Notes: a model not told the origin generated them from the letters alone. Shown: positions 22,956 to 32,225, counted from the first letter of the stretch. The stretch is DNA of 33,696 bases from Acinetobacter sp. MB5 (GCF_003261585.1 NZ_POVU01000025.1:1-33696); one strand, 5' to 3'. Translations and numbers: made by a program.

Positions 22956-23762
22956 CTATGCCATTGGTCTTAACGTCAGGATTTGCTCACTTCGTCCGAA
23001 CGGCCCTTGTTCATCATGTAAAATCGAGCTGGTCAGTCCAATACCATCTTCGCCGTACTGTTGAACTGTTTCCAGTCCTAGCCAGCGACCATGTGGCATT
23101 CGGTGTAAATGGATTTGTAGATCTAGATTTGCAAATGACCAAGAAAAAAGACCTTTTTGTCGAGGTACAATCCCATTTGCTGTATCCACCAGTCCCATTA
23201 AGTGTACAAAATCACTGGTTGGTTCATCTTCAACCATTTCGATATGGGTGTTTAACCAGACAATGCCTTTGCCTGCACGGGTCAGTGAAGCATGAGTTCT
23301 GACTTCAACACTTTCAATATAACCCCCTGGCCATTGTTTTAAACGTTCTTCAGGTAAGCTGTGTTCAGGTTGAGAAATACTATCATCTTCTAAACCTGCA
23401 ATACTTCGAGTGTCGAGTGTTTGCATACGCCAAGCGCGTGCCACAATACAAATCTTTCCTTGAGCCAGCATTTTCGCTTCAATCAGTTCAATGGTACGGC
23501 CTGCACGAATCACATGGGTTTGAATGGTAAATTCACCAGCTGCAATTAAACCGAAAATATCAAGACTAATCCGCCCAATACGCATATTCTCCCGAGGGAA
23601 GAAGCGTTCTAGCTCAGTACAAAGAATACCTGTAGCAGGTGCCATATGTTGCTCATGTGCATTCCATGCGCCTTGTGCATGGTTGGTTGAGCAATAATTT
23701 GCCGTTGTGGTTCGCTTCTCATTGTCTTGATGACGCTGTAACAATTGATAATATGCAGTCAT
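22956..23762 (-). CDS. Acyl-CoA thioesterase-family (double hotdog) protein
   Basis: About 268 residues from the ATG at 23762 with AGGG 5 nt upstream. It resembles TesB-type double-hotdog thioesterases: an N-terminal hotdog with RIGRISLDIFGLIAAGEFTI and VIRAGRTIELIEAKML (about 60-105), and a C-terminal hotdog with GLVDTANGIVPRQKG, then LDLQIHLHRMPHGRWLGLET. These proteins cleave acyl-CoA esters or act as related acyl-CoA-binding enzymes. The substrate is unknown. It is transcribed alone, with the recombinase gene convergent at its end. Confidence 0.72.
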   Translation of the reverse strand: MTAYYQLLQRHQDNEKRTTTANYCSTNHAQGAWNAHEQHMAPATGILCTELERFFPRENMRIGRISLDIFGLIAAGEFTIQTHVIRAGRTIELIEAKMLAQGKICIVARAWRMQTLDTRSIAGLEDDSISQPEHSLPEERLKQWPGGYIESVEVRTHASLTRAGKGIVWLNTHIEMVEDEPTSDFVHLMGLVDTANGIVPRQKGLFSWSFANLDLQIHLHRMPHGRWLGLETVQQYGEDGIGLTSSILHDEQGPFGRSEQILTLRPMA

Positions 23763-23994
23763 AATATCCCTATATTTTTGTTTATTATTCTCACAAAGTG
23801 TAAACTGACACACTTAGGAAACCAAGCCATCAGGATGATCCTAACAGTTCATATTTAAAATTCAATGTCTTAATTCACTTCAAATAAGCAAGAATAAATT
23901 GCTGATCTAACAATATACATCGCTAAGAAAACTCTCTACAATCAGCAGAATAAATGGTCGAATTGGCTTTGTGCGTAATTAGTGTTTGGCTTAC

Positions 23995-25206
23995 ATGAAT
24001 AAAACTTCTTATCTAAAACCGATTTGTCGGATTTTCACAGTTTTGGCAATATCTACAGGTTTGGTTGCTTGTGGTAACAACTCTCTTTTTTCTAAAGATG
24101 ATGAAAAAATTCTCCAAGAAAAACAAATCAAACGCCTGATCCCACCTCACGTGAGTAACCGTGAGTCTTGGGCCAAAGATATGAATGACATTATGGACGA
24201 ACTCAAAATTGAAAAGTCCAAGGAAAATGTCTGTAGTATTGTAGCGATTGTCGATCAGGAATCTAATTTTGTTGCCAGTCCTCGCGTACCCGGACTTGGG
24301 CAAAAAGCAATGGCTGAAGTGAATACTCGTTTACAGGAAAAATTTACTGATAAATTGGGGACAACCATTGGGACGCCGATTGCAGGTTATTTTGAGAAAG
24401 TTCTCAGAACCCAACCTACACCTGAAAATAGCTACTTTAAACAGATGGCAAAAGTCAAAACTGAGCAAGACTTAGATGTTTTGTATCGCCAGATTTTTGA
24501 CTATATGTCCAAGCATTATCATGTCAGTGCTTTAACAGGCGCAGCGAAATTGGTCGGTCAGGATATTGGCGAACGTATGAACCCGATTACGACCTTGGGT
24601 TCTATGCAAGTGCTTGTTCGTTACGCTCAGGATCATCAAAAAGGTCATATGAGTGTCAATGACTTACGTGATTACTTATATACGCAATATGGTGGTATGT
24701 ATTATGGTATTCATCGCCTGATGCTCTATAAAGCTGACTATGACAAACCAATTTACCGTTTTGCAGACTATAACTCGGGTATGTATTCGAGTCGTAACGC
24801 ATCATTCCAAAAAACAATCAATACGCTGACTGGCTCTGATTTGGCATTAGATGGCGATTTGTTACTGTACGATAAGAATGAAGATGTTCAATCTACCAAA
24901 AGTTCAACTGAATTGGCTCTCACCAAATTGTTTGCACAAAAAGGTGTGATTATTACGACACGCCAGTTACGCAGCGATTTAAAACAAGAAAAAACGGAAG
25001 ATTTTGAGAAAACTCAAACGTATTTAGCCGTAGCAAAATTGTATAAACAGCAAACAGAAAAAGAAATGCCATACGCGACCATGCCACATGTGGTAATTTC
25101 TGGGCCGAAATTAAGCCGTAACTACGATACCAATTGGTATGCCCGCCGTGTCAATGGACGCTATGAATCATGTATGCATCGCGCCAGACGTCTGAAAACC
25201 TCTTAA
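23995..25206 (+). CDS. DUF1615-family lipoprotein
   Basis: About 403 residues from the ATG at 23995. The first 26 residues are a lipoprotein signal with the lipobox GLVAC, so the mature protein is anchored through Cys26, probably in the outer membrane. The body matches DUF1615 proteins, with IVAIVDQESNF (the lysozyme-like glutamate region, about 80-92), DIGERMNPITTLGSMQVLV, YGGMYYGIHRLMLYKADYD and FADYNSGMYSSRN. The Gln-Glu-Ser-x-F and G-S-M-Q-V patterns suggest a lytic-transglycosylase-like fold, so peptidoglycan action is plausible but unproven. The final 37 nt overlap a HAD phosphatase gene in another frame. Confidence 0.75.
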   Translation: MNKTSYLKPICRIFTVLAISTGLVACGNNSLFSKDDEKILQEKQIKRLIPPHVSNRESWAKDMNDIMDELKIEKSKENVCSIVAIVDQESNFVASPRVPGLGQKAMAEVNTRLQEKFTDKLGTTIGTPIAGYFEKVLRTQPTPENSYFKQMAKVKTEQDLDVLYRQIFDYMSKHYHVSALTGAAKLVGQDIGERMNPITTLGSMQVLVRYAQDHQKGHMSVNDLRDYLYTQYGGMYYGIHRLMLYKADYDKPIYRFADYNSGMYSSRNASFQKTINTLTGSDLALDGDLLLYDKNEDVQSTKSSTELALTKLFAQKGVIITTRQLRSDLKQEKTEDFEKTQTYLAVAKLYKQQTEKEMPYATMPHVVISGPKLSRNYDTNWYARRVNGRYESCMHRARRLKTS

Positions 25207-25829
25207 AAAAACAGGGCAAAACCCTTGCCCTGTTTGATTTTGACGGAACACTGTGCTTGACAGATAGCTTTACCCAATTTATTTTTTACACCTTGTCAAA
25301 GAGACATATTATTCGGCAGGGTGTAAAGATTCTCCCTTGGATTCAGGGTTATTATTTAAATCTGTATCCTGCACATGCCATGCGCGCAAAGCTCTACAGC
25401 CAGATGTTTAGTCAGCAAAACCTGCAAGAAATCCAGAAATTAGCATGGGAATATAGCCATGATTTGCTTGAGCATTTAAATCCTGTTCTTTTGGCTCAAC
25501 TGAAGCAACATCAAGACTATGGACATGAGATTGTCATTGTTTCAGCATCACTAGATTTGTATTTAAAACCAATTGCACAGCATTTAAATGTCGCTCTCAT
25601 CTGCACTGAAACTGAAAAACAACAGGATATTTTAACAGGACAATATGCAAGCCCAGATTGTAGTGGTGAGCAGAAGAAATTGAGAATTTTAGATCATTAC
25701 AATGTAACGGAGTATCATCAGATTTACGCGTATGGCAATAGTCATGAAGATGAAGAAATGCTAGAGCTAGCGCATTATCGATATATGGTTGGTCGGGATT
25801 CGTATTTACCGCAGATTTCTTCAAATTAA
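25170..25829 (+). CDS. HAD-IB family phosphatase
   Basis: A 219-residue protein of the SerB/HAD-IB type. Motif I is LALFDFDGTL (Asp23, Asp25), motif II IVIVSASLDLYL, motif III includes the lysine in SGEQKKLRIL, and motif IV is YAYGNSHEDEEML. The cap is helical, as in HAD-IB. The ATG at 25170 lies 37 nt inside the DUF1615 gene, so the two are probably co-transcribed and coupled. Likely substrates are small phosphomonoesters (phosphoserine-like or lipid-like headgroups); relatives act in cell-envelope lipid metabolism. The precise role is unknown. Confidence 0.82.
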   Translation: MYASRQTSENLLKKQGKTLALFDFDGTLCLTDSFTQFIFYTLSKRHIIRQGVKILPWIQGYYLNLYPAHAMRAKLYSQMFSQQNLQEIQKLAWEYSHDLLEHLNPVLLAQLKQHQDYGHEIVIVSASLDLYLKPIAQHLNVALICTETEKQQDILTGQYASPDCSGEQKKLRILDHYNVTEYHQIYAYGNSHEDEEMLELAHYRYMVGRDSYLPQISSN

Positions 25830-25834
25830 AAATT

Positions 25835-25860
25835 AACAGGCACTTGATTCAGTGCCTGTT
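25835..25860. terminator. Bidirectional terminator hairpin
   Basis: AACAGGCACT and AGTGCCTGTT form a perfect 10-bp stem with a 6-nt loop right after the HAD stop codon. On the minus strand it is followed by TAATTTTTAA, so it may serve both this gene and the convergent small gene. Confidence 0.75.
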
Positions 25861-25882
25861 GAGTGGTTTTGGAGTGCTTAGA

Positions 25883-26230
25883 TTAAGCAACTTTTGGAAA
25901 GAATACGCTAGCACCCTCAATGATGCTTTGCATTGCATTTGGATGGAAATTCAAGGTTAAGATGTGAGTGTCTAGATGAATATCATAATCGCTGATCAGT
26001 GTGACAATACCCTGATGAGTATCAATCAAATATTCATCCACAATGTTAAGAATACCTTCTAGATTAATAGTGCTAGAAGCGCGATCTTGGCTAAATAAGT
26101 CATAGATGGCTTGCAGATGAAAAGTTGCTTCCTGTTCACTAGGATGCTGTTTGATGTACTTTTCCAAGAACAATACCATTTTATGTGCAAAGAAAAAGTA
26201 ATCGGGTTTATGTAGATATTCCATGTTCAT
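25883..26230 (-). CDS. Small unrecognised protein
   Basis: About 115 residues. The ATG at 26230 is 6 nt after AGGAG; an adjacent ATG at 26233 is 3 nt after it. The protein is soluble, with an aromatic, helical N-terminus (YLHKPDYFFFAHKMVLFLEK) and a C-terminal half containing HLDTHILTLNFHPNAMQSII. No domain recognised. It stands alone on the minus strand between two hairpins. Coding is supported by a strong ribosome site and normal composition; no function can be given. Confidence 0.7.
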   Translation of the reverse strand: MNMEYLHKPDYFFFAHKMVLFLEKYIKQHPSEQEATFHLQAIYDLFSQDRASSTINLEGILNIVDEYLIDTHQGIVTLISDYDIHLDTHILTLNFHPNAMQSIIEGASVFFPKVA

Positions 26231-26233
26231 CAT

Positions 26234-26547
26234 ATTCTCCTGAAGTCATTTTCAGACTAATTTGATCAAGTTTTCTTGTAGTTTTAAATTAAGAATATCA
26301 CCTTAAAAAAATCTTAAAATATTTAATTTGTTTACATTTATTATCACATTATGAAAAAACTTCAATTTTTAAAAGCATGCAAAGATAATATTCTTCTATT
26401 TTAGAAGTTATTGAATCTACACAGCAATTTTTTTCAAAAAAATGTAAGTTCTTTGCATAGTTTCTATGCTGTGCATCTAAATAATAATCTAAAATTAGCG
26501 TTAAAACATGTAAAAAAACAACCAATTTTGTATAAGTTAACCAAACT
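26234..26547. other. AT-rich intergenic region
   Basis: This 314-nt stretch lies upstream of the small gene (whose promoter it should contain) and downstream of the alcohol dehydrogenase terminator. It holds a short hairpin, GCATAG-TTT-CTATGC, at 26455-26469. No ORF or RNA gene was recognised. Confidence 0.35.
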
Positions 26548-26576
26548 AAAAACCATCACATAAGGTGATGGTTTTT
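26548..26576 (-). terminator. Terminator of the are-type operon
   Basis: AAAAACCATCAC and GTGATGGTTTTT form a perfect 12-bp stem with a 5-nt loop, followed on the minus strand by a T-run, 17 nt after the alcohol dehydrogenase stop codon. Confidence 0.9.
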
Positions 26577-26592
26577 ATACTCAAATTTCAAC

Positions 26593-27720
26593 TTAACCGT
26601 GAATTCTGATAATCGGTTTTAGCGTAACGCCTTTTTGACTGTCTAAAGCAGCTTCATTCATTTGCTCAAAGTCATAAAACTTGACCAGCTTATCAAATGG
26701 GAACAATCCTTGTTGATAAAGCTTGACCAGTTCAGGAATAAATTTTTTCGGTGCGCCACTGCCTTCAACCACGCCCATAATCATTTTTCCACCAAGCAGT
26801 AAATCATTGACATCGAATTGTGCATTGGTTCCCAATGGCGGCGCACCAACTACAGCAATTTTGCCGAGCGTGCCGAGCGCATCAATCCCCTGTTTTAAGA
26901 TTTCAGGACGACCTGTAGATTCTATTGCAAAGTTAGCACCACCGCCTGTAATGTCTTTAATGGCTTGTACAGGGTCTTGTTCTTTACTGTTAATCACATG
27001 AGTTGCGCCAAGTTCTTTTGCAAGCTCCAGACGTGATGGGACAATATCCACCGCAATAATAGTCGTTGCGCCACAGATTTTTGCACCGAGCACCGCACTT
27101 AAACCCACTGCGCCTGCACCAAGCGTGACAAAGCTACTTGCAGGTGTGACTTTAAGTGCATTAATGGCAGCGCCTGCCCCTGTCTGAATACCACAACCCA
27201 GTGGCCCAAGTAGCTCAAGTGGTGCATCTTCAGGCACTTTAATCGCGTTATTTTCTCGGCTTAAGGCAAGGCTCGCAAAAGATGACTGAGCAAAGAAATG
27301 GTCATGCACTGCATCATGTTGATGGTTGCACAGTGCCGTATGTCCTTCTAGGTCTCCACCACCAAAATTACGCCCAAAAAATTCGCTACAATATGCAGGG
27401 TTGCCTGTATTACATTGAATACATTTTCCGCAGTAACCATAAGTTAATACCACATGGTCGCCAACTTTCAGGTCTTTGACATCTGGCCCAATGGCTTGAA
27501 TAACGCCTGAACCTTCATGTCCAAGTACCGCAGGAAGTGGTACAGGATAATACTGGTCACGCACAATCAGGTCGGTATGACACATGCCCGTTGCTACAAT
27601 TTTTACCAAGACTTCATCATGCTGGGGTTGACGAATTTTTAATGGCTGTAATTTAAAATCTGCGCCTTTACATTCGGTGACGGCTGCAGTGATATCTAAA
27701 AGATCCTGTTGGATTGTCAT
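26593..27720 (-). CDS. areB: Zinc-dependent aryl (benzyl) alcohol dehydrogenase
   Basis: A 375-residue medium-chain dehydrogenase. Catalytic zinc ligands are in GMCHTDL, GHEGSG and the third cysteine in LGCGIQTGAGA; the structural zinc cluster is CGKCIQCNTGNPAYC (about residues 97-111). The NAD-binding Rossmann loop is LGAGAVGLSAV. The sequence and its partner gene match the aryl-alcohol dehydrogenases AreB of Acinetobacter and XylB of Pseudomonas TOL plasmids, which oxidise benzyl alcohol to benzaldehyde. Last gene of the operon, 49 nt after the aldehyde dehydrogenase. Symbol by resemblance and context. Confidence 0.85.
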   Translation of the reverse strand: MTIQQDLLDITAAVTECKGADFKLQPLKIRQPQHDEVLVKIVATGMCHTDLIVRDQYYPVPLPAVLGHEGSGVIQAIGPDVKDLKVGDHVVLTYGYCGKCIQCNTGNPAYCSEFFGRNFGGGDLEGHTALCNHQHDAVHDHFFAQSSFASLALSRENNAIKVPEDAPLELLGPLGCGIQTGAGAAINALKVTPASSFVTLGAGAVGLSAVLGAKICGATTIIAVDIVPSRLELAKELGATHVINSKEQDPVQAIKDITGGGANFAIESTGRPEILKQGIDALGTLGKIAVVGAPPLGTNAQFDVNDLLLGGKMIMGVVEGSGAPKKFIPELVKLYQQGLFPFDKLVKFYDFEQMNEAALDSQKGVTLKPIIRIHG

Positions 27721-27769
27721 TGTTTCATTCCTTGTGTTGTTGTCTTTAAAACAGTGTTTAAACGATGAT

Positions 27770-29224
27770 TTAAAATGGATAGTTAGGGGCTTGAGTTTGA
27801 ATGGTCATCCATTGCCATTGGGTAAACTCATCCAGATTTGCTATGCCACCAATGCGTGTTCCATTGCCCGATGCACCGAAACCACCAAATGGATTGACGG
27901 TTTCATCATTCACGGTTTGATCATTAATATGTAATAACCCGACTTTAAGTTGTGCGCCAATTTGCATGGCATGAGCCACATTGCTGCTGATAATGCCTGC
28001 CGATAAACCATAATCGCCCATATTGGCCAGTTCTACCGCTTCGGCATCACTGGAAAATGGAATTAATACGGCAACAGGGCCAAAAATCTCTTCACTAAAA
28101 ATCGGGTTTTCAGAGGTCACACCTGACAAGACGGTGGGCTGGAAGAATACACCGTCGGCTTGTCCACCGACTTCGAGGGTTGCGCCGTGTGTGACAGCAT
28201 CATTCACCAGTTGTTGCACACGCTGACTTTGTTTCGCGTTAATCAGTGGCCCAAGATTGACATTTGGATCGGTTGGATTACCGACCACAAAATTTTTCAC
28301 TTTTTCAATCAGGCGCTGCTTGAGAGGTTCATATAAGCTTTCATGAACCAAAATTTTTCCTGAAGTCATGCAGATTTGACCTGAGTGCAAAAATGCACCC
28401 CATGCGACATTTTGTGCAGCAAGTTCAAGGTCAGCATCGGGTAAAATGATCAGGGAGTTTTTGCCACCGAGTTCCAAGGAAACTTTTTTCAGGGTTTTGC
28501 CTGCATTCGCGCCAATAATTCGTCCAACCTGAGTTGAGCCTGTGAATTGAATACTGGCAATATTGGGATCAAGCGTCAGTGCTTCACCGACATCTGCACC
28601 GCCTGGAACAACATGCAGTAAACCTTTAGGTAAGCCTGCCAGTTCAAAAATGCGGGCAATCGCAAAACCACTACAGACTGCCGTGCGCTCATCGGGTTTC
28701 AATACGACTGCATTTCCCAGTGCCAATGCAGGAGCAACCGCACGCAGAGCCAAATATAATGGGAAGTTAAATGGTGAAATCACCCCAATGACACCCAAAG
28801 GCACACGTTTTGCCAGACTGATTTTGCCTGTTTGTGTCGGTAAAATACTGCCTTGTTCGCTAGCAGGTAATGCGCTGCAATGCTTGAGTATTTGCAGGGA
28901 AATGTGAGTTTCAAAACCTGCTTTTAGTTGAATTGAGCCGCTTTCACGGACTAACCAGTCGATAATTTCAGGTTGATGCTCAGTTAAAAGTTGAGCTGCA
29001 CGTTCAAAGACTGCTGCACGCTCCTGATACGGCAGTGCTGCCCATGCTTGTTGTGCCTGTTTCGCGCTCATCGCAGATTGGGCAACATCGTCTGCTGTTG
29101 CGCAGCCGAGTTGTCCAAGCACTTCACCTGTTGCAACTTCGGTCACAGGCATGCTTTGCGTTGCTGGCAGCCATTCACCATGAAACAATCGCTGATTCCA
29201 GATTTGAGCATCTAATAACGACAT
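27770..29224 (-). CDS. areC: Benzaldehyde dehydrogenase (ALDH family)
   Basis: A 484-residue NAD(P)-dependent aldehyde dehydrogenase. The general-base glutamate is in LELGGKNS and the catalytic cysteine in HSGQICMTSG; the cofactor region includes FTGSTQVGR and SPFNFPL. Both the N-terminus (MSLLDAQIWNQRLFHGEW) and the neighbourhood fit the benzaldehyde dehydrogenases AreC/XylC, which convert benzaldehyde to benzoate. It sits between an outer-membrane channel gene and the alcohol dehydrogenase, all on the minus strand, under the sigma-54 promoter at 30255. Confidence 0.85.
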   Translation of the reverse strand: MSLLDAQIWNQRLFHGEWLPATQSMPVTEVATGEVLGQLGCATADDVAQSAMSAKQAQQAWAALPYQERAAVFERAAQLLTEHQPEIIDWLVRESGSIQLKAGFETHISLQILKHCSALPASEQGSILPTQTGKISLAKRVPLGVIGVISPFNFPLYLALRAVAPALALGNAVVLKPDERTAVCSGFAIARIFELAGLPKGLLHVVPGGADVGEALTLDPNIASIQFTGSTQVGRIIGANAGKTLKKVSLELGGKNSLIILPDADLELAAQNVAWGAFLHSGQICMTSGKILVHESLYEPLKQRLIEKVKNFVVGNPTDPNVNLGPLINAKQSQRVQQLVNDAVTHGATLEVGGQADGVFFQPTVLSGVTSENPIFSEEIFGPVAVLIPFSSDAEAVELANMGDYGLSAGIISSNVAHAMQIGAQLKVGLLHINDQTVNDETVNPFGGFGASGNGTRIGGIANLDEFTQWQWMTIQTQAPNYPF

Positions 29225-29260
29225 AAAACAACTCCTTGATTAATCTTATTATCCTGTCAA

Positions 29261-30145
29261 TTAAAACAAATATAACAAACGGAAATTTGCACCGAGTTGC
29301 TTTTTAAAACCACTTTCTACTTTAGTATCCGAAGTTAATTGCGCACTAAATTGTGTTCTTGCATTCAGCATTTGTTGGTATTCAAAACGGACTTGCTGGG
29401 TTTTGGTTTGAGTATTCTGATCAACCCCATCGAGTTCTTGTTTACCGCCATAGGTTGCCGAATAACCCAGTGCAACACGTTGCTTAGGGTTGAAGTCATA
29501 ACGCAGATTAGCTTGGGTTTGATAGCTTGTATGTTGCTTTAAGGTTTGGTTGCCATTGCCAGCTTGATCATTATTTCCGTAAAAAACCACGTCTTGATAA
29601 AATTCTGCTGACCAGTTTTTATAAAGTGGTTCAACCCAGCCCAGTTGCAAATCGTATTTAAAGCGGTTTTCACCCAGATTCACACTGTCGTGCTTGTTGT
29701 ACTGACCTACAGGCAAATAAATCAGTGGTGTCAGACCGACATAACGCCCTGAAACACCCGCCTTGGGTTGATTGACTAACCAAAAGGTCGCGCCAATGAT
29801 CGGATCAGAAATGCCACTAGCATCATTTAAATGTTGTCCGCCAACACGGGTGTTATATACGGTTCCAAATGGCAGTAAAATTTGTGGGTCAACGGTCATG
29901 TTGCCAATTTTGGTGAAATGAATCAGACGGAAAATCCCGATATCCGAATGGGATTTGGCATCGATCTTGTCGCCATTGACATAGTAACCATCGGATTCGC
30001 CGTGTTGATAGTAAAGCACTGCGGCATTGGTGCCTGCGGGTAATGCAGTATAATCCCCTGCATTGACATCGACTGCATAGGCGCAGTGGAGTGCGGTAAA
30101 ACTGACTGCGAATGCAGTAACTTTTTTGAAATGTGAAAAAAACAT
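29261..30145 (-). CDS. Outer-membrane channel of the SphA/phenol MetA-degradation family
   Basis: A 294-residue protein with a signal peptide (FKKVTAFAVSFTALHCAYAV, cleavage near residue 24) and a beta-barrel body with alternating hydrophobic strands, for example RYVGLTPLIYLPVGQY and QAVRFEYQQ-like strands, ending in the C-terminal aromatic LLYLF. Members of this family (Phenol_MetA_deg) occur in aromatic degradation operons and probably carry hydrophobic aromatic substrates across the outer membrane. It is the first gene after the sigma-54 control region, so uptake and oxidation of the aromatic alcohol would be co-induced. Confidence 0.75.
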   Translation of the reverse strand: MFFSHFKKVTAFAVSFTALHCAYAVDVNAGDYTALPAGTNAAVLYYQHGESDGYYVNGDKIDAKSHSDIGIFRLIHFTKIGNMTVDPQILLPFGTVYNTRVGGQHLNDASGISDPIIGATFWLVNQPKAGVSGRYVGLTPLIYLPVGQYNKHDSVNLGENRFKYDLQLGWVEPLYKNWSAEFYQDVVFYGNNDQAGNGNQTLKQHTSYQTQANLRYDFNPKQRVALGYSATYGGKQELDGVDQNTQTKTQQVRFEYQQMLNARTQFSAQLTSDTKVESGFKKQLGANFRLLYLF

Positions 30146-30254
30146 TCGTCAAATCCCCTGACTGAAATTGTCCTTGGCTGCATCTAAAATTTAAATGCAG
30201 ATCACAGATGGCTACGTCATCCTGAACAATAGCCTCTGTGATACTTAGAATATT

Positions 30255-30270
30255 TGCAGTAACCATGCCA
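30255..30270 (-). promoter_or_regulatory. Sigma-54 (-24/-12) promoter
   Basis: On the minus strand the sequence reads TGGCATGGTTACTGCA, with the GG and GC doublets separated by exactly 10 nt, as sigma-54 promoters require. It is about 110 nt upstream of the outer-membrane channel gene and 53 nt or more from two activator-type palindromes, giving an expected start near 30244. Confidence 0.75.
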
Positions 30271-30322
30271 ATCTTTTAATTTATTTATTTTCAATAATTT
30301 ATGATTTGTTGATTTAACTTAA

Positions 30323-30374
30323 TGTCCATATATTGGACAAATTTTGGTGAACACTGTCCAATATCTGGACAGTG
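30323..30374. promoter_or_regulatory. Two tandem palindromes, activator binding sites
   Basis: TGTCCA-TATAT-TGGACA (30323-30339) and TGTCCA-ATATC-TGGACA (30355-30371) have the same arms and 32-bp centre spacing, about three helical turns. The second is extended to 9-bp arms (CACTGTCCA and TGGACAGTG, 30352-30374). They lie about 80-130 nt upstream of the expected start, the usual place for an NtrC-type enhancer, and directly after the activator gene. Confidence 0.7.
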
Positions 30375-30387
30375 TATTGTATTGATT

Positions 30388-32169
30388 TTAATGCAGATAT
30401 TTATACACCGTGGTTCGGGAAATATTCAGGCGTTTTGCGGTCTTAGAGACATTGCCTTGTTCCTGTTGTAATACTTGCTGAATCAGTTGGCGGGTTTGCT
30501 GTTCTAAATCTTCTGGTTTTGCAGATATTTGTTCAGAAATGGAGGATACAGACAGTTCAGGTAAATATAACTGTTCAAGGACCGGCTGTTCAGAGAGTGC
30601 GACCGAAAGTTTTAAGACATGAATTAACTCTCGAATATTGCCTTGCCAGTCATATTGCTCAAGTTGTTGTTCAACCTGTGCAGACCATTGTTGAACACCC
30701 AATTCCTGCAAAATGTTTTGCATCAACACAAGTTTGTCACTGCGTTGGCGTAAGGGTAACAACTGCACTTCATAACCCCGAATACGGTAGTACAAATCGC
30801 TACGGAACTGCTGCTGTTTAACTTGCGTGGGCAAATCCTGATTGGTGGCACAAATCAGTCTGAATTTAGATTGAATCGGCTGTCGTCCTCCGACACGGTA
30901 AAACTGCTGATCTTGCAGGACGCGGAGCACTTTGACTTGTAGATGCATTGGCAAATCACCAATTTCATCGAGAAATAAAAAGCCCTGATCCGCCAGTTCA
31001 ACCAGTCCTTTTTCACCTTTATGCTTCGCACCTGTAAATGCGCCACCTTCATAACCAAACAGTTCTGATTCAAGTAAATTTTCTGGAATTGCACCACAGT
31101 TAATCGAAATGAACGGCAGATTTTGAGGAAATTGCTGACGAATTTGCTGAGCAAAATGCTCTTTGCCTGTGCCTGTTTCACCTGTAATCAAAATTGGAAT
31201 ATTGGCTTGAATGGCTTTTACTGCGTGTTGGATTTGTTGTTGCTGTGGAATCGCAGACTTTCTAGTAGACTGGTTTGAGATGACTTGACGAGTTGGTCGA
31301 TGCTGCCGTGCATAAAACAACGCATGGTCGCGAGTTTGAATCAGAAAATCGCCCGATTGTTCAACCATTGGCGTGAGGAAAAAGTGCTGTAACGATTGTC
31401 CAAGTACGTCATGAATATCTCGATTGAGCAGTTTAAGCGCCATTTGATTGGCTTTGCGAATGATCTGCTGATCATCGTATTCCAGCAAGGCGCTATAAGC
31501 ATTACCCAGTAAATCAGGTGAATGCTGAAAAACCAGTAAATGCTGCTCAGACTGCTGAATCAACAGTTGATTTTCCATTTTATAGGTTTGATACAGCAAA
31601 TGCCGTAACCAATTACTGGCGAGCAGACCTTGCCGAGAAGTAATATCCAGTGCGCCTAAAACACTACCTTGACCATTGAAAATCGGAACTGAAGCACAGG
31701 AATATTCGCTAAACTCATCCAGATAGTGCTGATGTCCCACCATAATCAATGGTTGCTGGCAGGACAAACTACAGGTTGGTGCAATTGCCCCAAACACAGC
31801 TTCATCGACAATTCGCCCTGTCTGTAAAAAGTTATAGCTTTGATGAGCATAATCGTTGTGCTGTTCAGCAATAATTTTTCGTTGCTGATTAATCAGAAAA
31901 ACACTGATGTCCTGTTGCCCAAAAATTTTCCACGTATCTTGCAAAATCGGTTGGGCCAGTTCTGCCAGATATTGATCGCCGTCGGTCAGGTCTGCATGTG
32001 GAAAATCGCTGAGACAAGACACTTTGCTCAAAGGGCTTAAACCTGCCTGCCGAGACTTTTGCCAGCCCTGAATAATTGGCGAATCTGCCAACACCTGATT
32101 GGGTAAATGACCCGTTTCAAAAAAACGATGCTTAATATCCTTCCATGGATAATCGGTGTGTCCTTGCAT
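30388..32169 (-). CDS. areR: Sigma-54-dependent activator (AreR/AcoR type)
   Basis: A 593-residue enhancer-binding protein. An N-terminal GAF-type sensor (about 60-180) and a PAS-like segment (about 210-300) precede the AAA+ domain (about 310-540), with Walker A GETGTGKE (330-337), sigma-54 contact loop GAFTGA (376-381) and Walker B FLDEIGD (398-404). A Fis-type HTH closes the protein (GNVSKTAKRLNISRTTVYKY). Its organisation is that of AcoR-like regulators, and its position matches AreR, activator of the benzyl alcohol genes in Acinetobacter. Two palindromes and a sigma-54 promoter lie immediately downstream. The effector is probably an aromatic alcohol or aldehyde, by analogy. Confidence 0.82.
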   Translation of the reverse strand: MQGHTDYPWKDIKHRFFETGHLPNQVLADSPIIQGWQKSRQAGLSPLSKVSCLSDFPHADLTDGDQYLAELAQPILQDTWKIFGQQDISVFLINQQRKIIAEQHNDYAHQSYNFLQTGRIVDEAVFGAIAPTCSLSCQQPLIMVGHQHYLDEFSEYSCASVPIFNGQGSVLGALDITSRQGLLASNWLRHLLYQTYKMENQLLIQQSEQHLLVFQHSPDLLGNAYSALLEYDDQQIIRKANQMALKLLNRDIHDVLGQSLQHFFLTPMVEQSGDFLIQTRDHALFYARQHRPTRQVISNQSTRKSAIPQQQQIQHAVKAIQANIPILITGETGTGKEHFAQQIRQQFPQNLPFISINCGAIPENLLESELFGYEGGAFTGAKHKGEKGLVELADQGFLFLDEIGDLPMHLQVKVLRVLQDQQFYRVGGRQPIQSKFRLICATNQDLPTQVKQQQFRSDLYYRIRGYEVQLLPLRQRSDKLVLMQNILQELGVQQWSAQVEQQLEQYDWQGNIRELIHVLKLSVALSEQPVLEQLYLPELSVSSISEQISAKPEDLEQQTRQLIQQVLQQEQGNVSKTAKRLNISRTTVYKYLH

Positions 32170-32195
32170 GTCCTCATCCTATTTTTTAATAAAAT

Positions 32196-32225
32196 AACCC
32201 AATCATTCACAGGAACAATTGGGTT
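32196..32225 (-). terminator. Terminator after catD
   Basis: AACCCAAT and ATTGGGTT form an 8-bp stem around a 14-nt loop, followed on the minus strand by a T-rich run. It separates the cat operon from the regulator gene. Confidence 0.55.
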
